From Halobacteriovorax sp. (GTDB lineage: Bacteria > Bdellovibrionota > Bacteriovoracia > Bacteriovoracales > Bacteriovoracaceae): a stretch of DNA of 64,000 nucleotides. Below the pieces are notes generated by a model. That model ran no database searches and had not been told where the DNA came from. It was given only the letters and a program-made list of their open reading frames with translations. Positions 58,883 to 64,000 of this stretch are shown here, piece after piece; within the stretch, counting starts at the first letter, position 1; each line of letters begins with the position of its first letter. A program made the position numbers and the translations under genes. The stretch is from positions 1,053,793 to 1,117,792 of the forward strand of contig PBIO01000014.1 of NCBI GenBank assembly GCA_002720865.1. Direction: 5' to 3'.

Positions 58883-59624
58883 TTTTAAAGCGCTCCACTA
58901 ATATATCGATGCCATCTAAAATGGGAGCCGGTCCCGGTTGTAAAAATATGGCAGGGTCTAGTTCAGTAACAGGAATCTTTAATCCTGTTCTTTTTTCTAA
59001 GGAGTCAAGCTCAACTTTTTTCCCACACCAGCAGGCCAGGCATAGCTCGGGTTTTGCCTCAATAATTTCTTGATTTGTTACAAAGCGATCTTTGGCCAAA
59101 GAGCCCTTAGCCTTTTTGGAGAAAACGTCAGTCCCACCGCAAAGTTCAACCAATTCAGAGAACCATCTAATTCCAGAGATTGTCGGTTCATCCCATTCTT
59201 CAATATAAACTCGGGGTCCTTTTAAGTTTAGTGCTTTAGTCTCTTCTATCTTTGCACAAAGTTTTGATACAAGCTTATTTGTTTTCTCCACGGCCCCGAC
59301 CATATAACCTAAAGTTTGAATATAGGAGAGGATTTCCTCAAGGGATCTTTGATTAGAAATAAAAACATTGAGCCCCTTGGCAATAAGCTCTTTTGCGATA
59401 TCTTGCTGAATGTCTGAAAAACCAAGAACTAGATCTGGCTTTAATTCAATAATCTTTTCTATATTTGCCGATGTGAAGCCAGATACTTTTTTAAGCTTCT
59501 TAGCAGCCTCAGGTCTTTCAACAAAAGCAGAAACACCAACAATACGATGCTCTTCACCCAATAGGTAAAGCGTCTCTACGGACTCTTCCGTCATACAAAC
59601 AATACGCTCAGCAAACTTCTTCAT
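58875..59624 (-). CDS. cobalamin/heme-type periplasmic-binding-fold protein (BtuF-like), no signal peptide
   Basis: About 249 aa from ATG 59624, where AGGA lies 8 bases upstream; ATG 59633 is an alternative. IVCMTEESVETLYLLGEEHRIVGVS, KPDLVLGFSDIQQDI and VYIEEWDEPTISGIRWFSELVELCGG match the helical-backbone substrate-binding fold of BtuF and related cobalamin-binding proteins. Without a signal peptide it would stay in the cytoplasm, as found for orphan family members. It is translationally coupled to selO downstream. The ligand is unproven. Confidence 0.82.
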   Translation of the reverse strand: MKKFAERIVCMTEESVETLYLLGEEHRIVGVSAFVERPEAAKKLKKVSGFTSANIEKIIELKPDLVLGFSDIQQDIAKELIAKGLNVFISNQRSLEEILSYIQTLGYMVGAVEKTNKLVSKLCAKIEETKALNLKGPRVYIEEWDEPTISGIRWFSELVELCGGTDVFSKKAKGSLAKDRFVTNQEIIEAKPELCLACWCGKKVELDSLEKRTGLKIPVTELDPAIFLQPGPAPILDGIDILVERFKND

Positions 59625-59639
59625 CCCCCCCATCCTATT

Positions 59640-59670
59640 AGGTACCTGGTTACTTGTAAATTTGAAAAAA
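59640..59670 (+). repeat. dispersed AGGTACCTGG repeat, copy 6, next to the RAYT gene
   Basis: AGGTACCTGGTTACTTG, then TAAATTTGAAAAAA. It lies 16 bases upstream of the BtuF-like start and about 70 bases before the start of the RAYT transposase gene. Repeats of this kind normally sit beside the transposase that moves them. Confidence 0.8.
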
Positions 59671-59741
59671 AACTTAGATTTTAAGCAAGAATTTTAGATT
59701 TTCACTAACCTAATGGACTAAGAAAGCCTTGGAGGTGCTTT

Positions 59742-60287
59742 ATGCCAAGAAAAGACTTAATTAGAACAAATGAATTTCCCTACCACGTAACAGCTAGATG
59801 CCATAATAAGGAGTGGTTTGAGCTACCACTATCTATAGTTTGGAAGTTAGCCGAGTATAGCCTAAAAGAGGCTCATGAAATGTTTCCAATAGAACTGATT
59901 AATTTTGTTCTCATGAGCAATCACTATCATATGATTTTAATTACTCCTGAAGCGAATCTCGATAAATTCATGCGCGAGTTTAATAGACGACTAACTCTTA
60001 GGATTCACCGTTATGCGGGAACAGTGAATCAAGTCTTCGGCGGGCGTTATAAATGGTGTGTAATTTCAGCGAACAATTATTTTATGAACTGCTATCGTTA
60101 TGTTTATCAGAATCCAATTAGAGCTGGCATTGTAAAAAGATGCGAAGATTATCCTTACTCTACGCTTAGATTTATCATCAAAGGAAAACAATTCTCTATT
60201 CCTATTTATGACCGTTACGGCTTTAAAGACGAGTGGGGACTGGCTTGGCTTAATGAAAAAGTAGAACTGCCTAATTGTTTTCGTTAA
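59742..60287 (+). CDS. REP-associated tyrosine transposase (RAYT, IS200-like Y1 family)
   Basis: 181 aa. PYHVTARCHNKEWF (about 14-27) and VLMSNHYHMILITP (about 50-63, with the HxH metal site) are the two halves of the Y1/HUH nuclease. FMREFNRRLT, FGGRYKWCVI and NNYFMNCYRYVYQNPIRAGIV (about 110-130) supply the catalytic Tyr. RAYTs cut and join single-stranded DNA at REP-type palindromes and do not carry IS ends. A start with GGAGG 8 bases upstream supports expression. The 3' end overlaps the convergent protease gene by 17 bases. Confidence 0.92.
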   Translation: MPRKDLIRTNEFPYHVTARCHNKEWFELPLSIVWKLAEYSLKEAHEMFPIELINFVLMSNHYHMILITPEANLDKFMREFNRRLTLRIHRYAGTVNQVFGGRYKWCVISANNYFMNCYRYVYQNPIRAGIVKRCEDYPYSTLRFIIKGKQFSIPIYDRYGFKDEWGLAWLNEKVELPNCFR

Positions 60288-61224
60288 TTAGCTTGAGGAT
60301 ATGGGGAGTTATTTTTTGAATATGCATACCAGCGTCGTAGCCACTATCCTGTTTTCCGTCTGAACATTTATCACCTTCAGAATTACAAATATTCCAACGC
60401 TTACATTTTTTCTTTTTATCTATGACAAAATCATTATTACCGCGAACAAGAATTCCAAGGAGCTCTCCTTTGCGGGTGATAACGGGAGAACCTGAGTTTC
60501 CTCCCACGGCATCCACAGTTCCTTCAAAATAAACCTTTTCTGGGTTCATTTTTTTTATGAAAGCGTCACTTGCATACTTAAGGGGAAGACCTGAAGGAAA
60601 ACCCAGCATGGCAATTCTTTTACCTTCATATAACTCTTCTAGGTTTCCAGGCTGAAAACTATGGCGACCTTCCATTTTTTTGCTAAGTCTTATAAGGGCG
60701 TAGTCCTTTCTATTCTTACCTTTCTTTTCATGAATTCCGTAGATCACTTCTTTGCAGCGAACGATGGAACTTGATTTTCCTTTAAGAGGGTTGTCACCTT
60801 TTTTATTAATGGCGTAGTCAAAGACCCAATCAAAGTCTTGGCATTTATCAGTTGCTTTATTTTTTACTTCTCCAGACTCCACCATACAGTGACCGGCCGT
60901 AAGCATAAGATCGGGCGCAACGAGAAAGCCTGTACAGGCCACGGCTGAGGTTGGCTGTTTAGAGAATTTTTCGTCTTTACATAGATTGTACTCTTCAATC
61001 ATATTTGGAAAAATAAGCTCTAGCTCTTCACCGTCAATATTAGTTTTCATCACATCGGTCCAATGCCCAAGGGCCGTGCCCCATTTTCTGATGCGTTCAT
61101 TGGTTTGGTGCATATCAAAGCGATCGTCAGTGCCATAGATGGCCTTGTTCTTGTTCTTTTTATCGCTTCTCCAAGCATGGGCCTGGGAGGTCATGAATAT
61201 GATGATGAGGATCCATTTAAACAC
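60271..61224 (-). CDS. secreted trypsin-like serine protease
   Basis: 317 aa with a signal peptide (MFKWILIIIFMTSQAHA). The S1 protease triad is visible: His in TAGHC (about 110), Asp in DYALIRLS (about 175) and Ser in GGNSGSPV (about 241). ACTGFLVAPDLMLTAGHC fits the family entry. It has several Cys for disulfides. It is likely secreted to the periplasm or prey. The C-terminal 50 residues after the Ser are Cys-rich and atypical. Confidence 0.92.
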   Translation of the reverse strand: MFKWILIIIFMTSQAHAWRSDKKNKNKAIYGTDDRFDMHQTNERIRKWGTALGHWTDVMKTNIDGEELELIFPNMIEEYNLCKDEKFSKQPTSAVACTGFLVAPDLMLTAGHCMVESGEVKNKATDKCQDFDWVFDYAINKKGDNPLKGKSSSIVRCKEVIYGIHEKKGKNRKDYALIRLSKKMEGRHSFQPGNLEELYEGKRIAMLGFPSGLPLKYASDAFIKKMNPEKVYFEGTVDAVGGNSGSPVITRKGELLGILVRGNNDFVIDKKKKCKRWNICNSEGDKCSDGKQDSGYDAGMHIQKITPHILKLINENN

Positions 61225-61334
61225 CCCTTATCTTATCTAATCTATGAATTCGATTCGATAGAATATGAAAGATCTCTAAGGGGTGTTAGAATAATAACAG
61301 TATTAAAGATCCATGATTTCAGGTAATTAGAGCT

Positions 61335-62504
61335 ATGGAAAAGATCATTATTATTGGCGGGGGTCCGGCGGGACTTTTTGCAGCTTATAAGCTTCTTAAG
61401 AAGGGAAAAGCTGTGGCCCTTTATGATCATTCTTCTGGGCTTGGTAAGAAATTTCTTGTGGCCGGCAATGGCGGTTTAAACTTAACTCATAGTGAGGAAC
61501 TTAAAGTATTTGCTTCTCGCTACGGTAAAGATGAAGAACTATTTTTAGAGCTAATCAATGAGTTTACCCCAGATGACTTAAGAGCGTTTTGCTCTGAGCT
61601 AGGAGTTGAAACTTTTGTGGGCTCTAGCGGCCGAGTTTTTCCTAAAAAACTTAAAGCGGCGGAGATCTTACTTAATTGGACCAAGATATTAAAAGAGAAT
61701 GAAAACTTCAGCCTATTTTTAAATCATAGTTTGATTTCGATAAATCAAAATAAGGAATTAAGTTTTAAGAATGAAGGAAAAGAAGTTTTAGTTCACGGAG
61801 ATAAAATTATCATGGCCCTAGGTGGAGGGAGCTGGAAGAAAACCGGATCCGATGGAGCTTGGGTCTCTATGTTTGAAAACCTAGGAATAAAAGTAAATGC
61901 TCTTCTTCCCATGAACTGCGGCTTTGAAAAAAAATGGTCTGAATACTTTATTAAAAATGTAGATCGCTATCCCTTAAAAAATATTGCTCTTCGCTTTAAA
62001 GACCAGATTATCAAGGGAGAGGCCATGCTTACTCCTTTTGGAATTGAAGGGGGAGGGGTCTACGCTCTTTCAAATAAAATTCGAGATGAGTTGTTAAAAA
62101 AGGGAAGGGCTAATCTCTTTTTAGATTTAAAGCCAGATCTAACGGCGGAACAAATTGAAGCAAAGCTCGCTGATAAAAAAGCTAAAACTTCCTTGAGTAA
62201 TCATCTACGAAAAAGCATTGGGATAGAAAAAGAACAATTTATTCTTCTTAAGGAGATAAGTAGTACTGAGCCTGATAAAAATATCAAAAGTCTTAAGTTA
62301 GAATTAACAGGTATTCGACCTATTGATGAAGCCATTTCAACTTCCGGCGGAGTTTGCTTTTCTGAGTTAACAAATTTTTTTGAGTTAAAGAAGATTCCAG
62401 GTGTCTATATTGCGGGTGAAATGCTCGACTTTGAAGCCCCTACCGGGGGGTATTTATTGCAGGCATGTTTTTCAACGGCAAATCGCATAGTTGAGAGTAT
62501 CTGA
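61335..62504 (+). CDS. HI0933-like FAD-dependent oxidoreductase
   Basis: 389 aa. The Rossmann dinucleotide site IIIGGGPAGLFAAYKLLKKGKAVALYD is at about 4-30, and the HI0933 family marks GKKFLVAGNGGLNLTHSE (about 36-53), GRVFPKKLKAAEIL (about 98) and GEMLDFEAPTGGYLLQACFSTA at the C-terminus are all present. It uses FAD in the cytoplasm; the family has been linked to reduction of small substrates, but the substrate here is unknown. It is divergent from the protease gene. Confidence 0.88.
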   Translation: MEKIIIIGGGPAGLFAAYKLLKKGKAVALYDHSSGLGKKFLVAGNGGLNLTHSEELKVFASRYGKDEELFLELINEFTPDDLRAFCSELGVETFVGSSGRVFPKKLKAAEILLNWTKILKENENFSLFLNHSLISINQNKELSFKNEGKEVLVHGDKIIMALGGGSWKKTGSDGAWVSMFENLGIKVNALLPMNCGFEKKWSEYFIKNVDRYPLKNIALRFKDQIIKGEAMLTPFGIEGGGVYALSNKIRDELLKKGRANLFLDLKPDLTAEQIEAKLADKKAKTSLSNHLRKSIGIEKEQFILLKEISSTEPDKNIKSLKLELTGIRPIDEAISTSGGVCFSELTNFFELKKIPGVYIAGEMLDFEAPTGGYLLQACFSTANRIVESI

Positions 62505-62582
62505 CCGGAAGCAATTTCCCTCGGTCAAAGCTATGTAAAGCCGATCATTAAGGCCTTTTGAACCCATCCCGATGGGTTTAAT

Positions 62583-63494
62583 ATGAGAAGCCAAAAACTG
62601 ACACTGACACTAATGATGGTGGCGTTCCTTTCTTTCTCCTGTGTGGAGGAAACCCCAGAAGAGGATTGCACCAAAACTAATGAACCCTCAACCCAGCTGG
62701 TTGCCGGATCGGACTCACTTGAGAATGACTCCAAGTGCGAAACTGACGATGACGGCGGCGTGGATGATGACCAAGGAAATGATGATGGTAATGATGGCGG
62801 TAACGACGATGTTACTGATATTGATGCCCTTAATGCACCTTGGAACAAAGAAGGTACTTCGATTGTTATCGATGCTTACGAGCAGAACCGAATTGATTGG
62901 AACAAGATGGCAGCGGATACCAAAATGGTGGGAGTTATCCACCGATCTAGTATAGGAATGCGAGTAGACAAAAAGTATGTCGAAAGAAAGAATATCGCAA
63001 AAGAGCGAGGTTATTTATGGGGGGCCTATCATTTAGGTCGCCGTGGAAACACCATCGCCCAAGCTGACCTTTTTCTCTCCTTAATTGACGGAGAAGAAGA
63101 CACCCTTATGGTTCTTGATTTAGAGGACACATCATCAAGTAGCTTTATGAGCTTAGATGAAGCCGAAGTTTTTATGGACTATGTGTATGAAAAAACCGGT
63201 CGAATTCCAGTGGTCTATGCAAATCACAGTACGACTAAAAAACTAAACACTAAGTTTAAAAACAAGCCCATCTTCCAGCAGTCAAAGCTATGGTATGCCA
63301 GGTTTAAATCGAGAGTGACTGATTATCCTACTGGGATCTGGCCAAATTATTTTCTATGGCAGTTCTCAAGTGAGATCAACTGCTCAAGAACTGGATCCTG
63401 TCTTTACAATGTACCTGGTACATCGAGTGATATGGATATAAATGTTTTTAACGGCGATTTTACTGCCTTACAGGCCCAGTGGAATAACGACTAG
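62583..63494 (+). CDS. GH25 lysozyme-like lipoprotein
   Basis: 303 aa. A lipoprotein signal (lipobox LSFSC, Cys20) is followed by an Asp/Gly/Asn-rich acidic linker (about 45-83) and a GH25 lysozyme domain (about 90-295). IVIDAYEQN holds the first catalytic Asp and VLDLEDT (about 178) the Asp-x-Glu of the active site. WQFSS and SDMDINVFNG complete the GH25 signature. It cleaves peptidoglycan beta-1,4 bonds. Anchored in the outer membrane or periplasm, it would suit cell-wall remodelling or prey wall attack; this is inference. Confidence 0.9.
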   Translation: MRSQKLTLTLMMVAFLSFSCVEETPEEDCTKTNEPSTQLVAGSDSLENDSKCETDDDGGVDDDQGNDDGNDGGNDDVTDIDALNAPWNKEGTSIVIDAYEQNRIDWNKMAADTKMVGVIHRSSIGMRVDKKYVERKNIAKERGYLWGAYHLGRRGNTIAQADLFLSLIDGEEDTLMVLDLEDTSSSSFMSLDEAEVFMDYVYEKTGRIPVVYANHSTTKKLNTKFKNKPIFQQSKLWYARFKSRVTDYPTGIWPNYFLWQFSSEINCSRTGSCLYNVPGTSSDMDINVFNGDFTALQAQWNND

Positions 63495-63524
63495 GCTAAG
63501 TGCCAATTTTTACTGGTAATTAAA

Positions 63525-63570
63525 GGGACTTACCCCATATAAAGAAACCCCTTCTTATATGGTAAGTCCC
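63525..63570 (+). terminator. long-stem terminator after the GH25 gene
   Basis: GGGACTTACC (63525-63534) with CATATAA pairs with TTATATG and GGTAAGTCCC (63561-63570): about 17 bp with one bulge around an 11-base loop. A TAATTTTA tail follows. Confidence 0.7.
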
Positions 63571-63662
63571 TAATTTTACACCTCCATAAATTTTCTTTTC
63601 ATGGACATTCAGAACTGCCGCATAATGAGGATTCAAGAATCTAACCCCTGCGGAATAAAATT

Positions 63663-63917
63663 ATGAAATGGATTATCTTTGCTTGTTTTGTTGTTATTAG
63701 TTTTACGGCCTTAGCGGCAGAGGGAGATAAGCCCAAAGTAGTAAAAAAGAAGAAGCTCAACTTCAGAACTTTGGCTTCGGTATCGAATGATGTCCAAAAA
63801 GAAGTGGAAACTAGGTATAGGGATAATATGCTTAGGGAAGAAGAGCAAAGAATTCTTAAGGATGAGGAAGCGTGGCTTAAGACTTTAGAGTATATGGAGA
63901 AAAATAGTCACGAATAA
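63663..63917 (+). CDS. small secreted hypothetical protein
   Basis: 84 aa with a signal peptide (MKWIIFACFVVISFTALA). The mature 65 residues are highly charged helix (KKKLNFRTLASVSNDVQKEVETRYRDNM) with no recognised family. A strong terminator follows directly. Confidence 0.6.
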   Translation: MKWIIFACFVVISFTALAAEGDKPKVVKKKKLNFRTLASVSNDVQKEVETRYRDNMLREEEQRILKDEEAWLKTLEYMEKNSHE

Positions 63918-63918
63918 A

Positions 63919-63948
63919 AAAGCCCCGTTTCCGGGGCTTTCTTTTTTT
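63919..63948 (+). terminator. rho-independent terminator
   Basis: AAAGCCCCG and CGGGGCTTT pair around TTTC, followed by a run of T. It ends the small-secreted-protein unit and may also face the minus-strand gene beyond. Confidence 0.9.
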
Positions 63949-64000
63949 ACTTTAGATATTTAACTAAATTGATATGTCCTGTTTCAACTTTGGCGTCCCA
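63947..64000 (-). CDS. 3' end of a gene running past the window (partial)
   Basis: The minus strand is open from the window edge to TAA at 63947-63949, coding for 17 residues ending HINLVKYLK. The preceding terminator supports a convergent gene end. Too short to assign a family. Confidence 0.55.
   Translation of the reverse strand, partial: WDAKVETGHINLVKYLK

Noticed and set aside
62531-62848. Ser-rich minus-strand ORF opposite the GH25 gene
   Set aside because: Mirror of the Asp/Gly-rich linker codons; no independent evidence.
63411-63420. GTACCTGGTA inside the GH25 gene as a further repeat copy
   Set aside because: Only a 7-base overlap with the repeat core, and it codes for conserved protein; chance match.
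1-64000. CRISPR array
   Set aside because: No regularly spaced direct repeats were seen anywhere; the only Cas-like folds are stand-alone Cas4-type nucleases.

Overview
The window is AT-rich chromosomal DNA carrying many short secreted proteins and lipoproteins, cell-wall hydrolase-like proteins, a hybrid histidine kinase and hemerythrin. This fits a Gram-negative, low-GC member of the Bdellovibrionota such as the Bacteriovorax/Halobacteriovorax group. That placement is inferred from protein style; there is no rRNA marker here.

Layout. 1-10.2 kb is ordinary chromosome: a lysozyme-like secreted protein, a glycosidase-like secreted protein, a cold-shock protein, an aldo/keto reductase, a bicupin, and two accessory genes (ORF6N and HNH). 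10.2-11.5 kb is a DDE transposase gene that abuts a fragment looking like the 3' end of tmRNA (ssrA). 11.5-28.3 kb looks like two tandem genomic islands delimited by three copies of the ssrA 3'-end core CCACCTCCACCA (11510, 22060, 28281). A remnant of a tyrosine integrase sits directly at the first copy. Island A (11.5-22.06 kb) holds an HTH protein, a UvrD-type helicase with an AddB/Cas4-like Fe-S nuclease end, a beta-class DNA methyltransferase, a type III Res-like helicase-nuclease and an SF1B helicase with a C-terminal nuclease fold. Island B (22.08-28.28 kb) holds a DUF2779 nuclease, a SIR2-HerA pair, a KTSC protein and an HNH nuclease.

28.3-29.24 kb returns to chromosome-like DNA: a DnaB/RecA-fold ATPase gene with its terminator. 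That terminator is repeated with 29 of 32 bases at 38.33 kb. Between the two copies lies island C (29.24-38.33 kb): a small regulator-like protein, a homing-type HNH protein, a long McrB, McrC, an SMC/OLD-like ATPase and a PtuB-like HNH nuclease. All three islands therefore read as anti-phage or restriction cargo, densely packed and co-oriented, with most starts overlapping the previous stop.

38.3-64 kb is again ordinary chromosome: an AraC regulator, a fructosamine kinase-like gene, an EEP hydrolase, a GST, FKBP, an IMPase with a phosphotransferase, a methyltransferase operon, a thioesterase, an unusual HTH-membrane protein, an ABC exporter with an ankyrin tail, a binding protein with a hybrid kinase, hemerythrin, SelO, a BtuF-like protein, a RAYT transposase, a trypsin, an HI0933 flavoprotein and a GH25 lysozyme lipoprotein.

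A dispersed repeat with core AGGTACCTGG plus TTACTTG occurs at about seven places outside the islands, often touching stop codons. A REP-associated (RAYT) transposase gene lies next to one copy. The candidate novel system is island A, whose gene combination I cannot assign to a named defence system.
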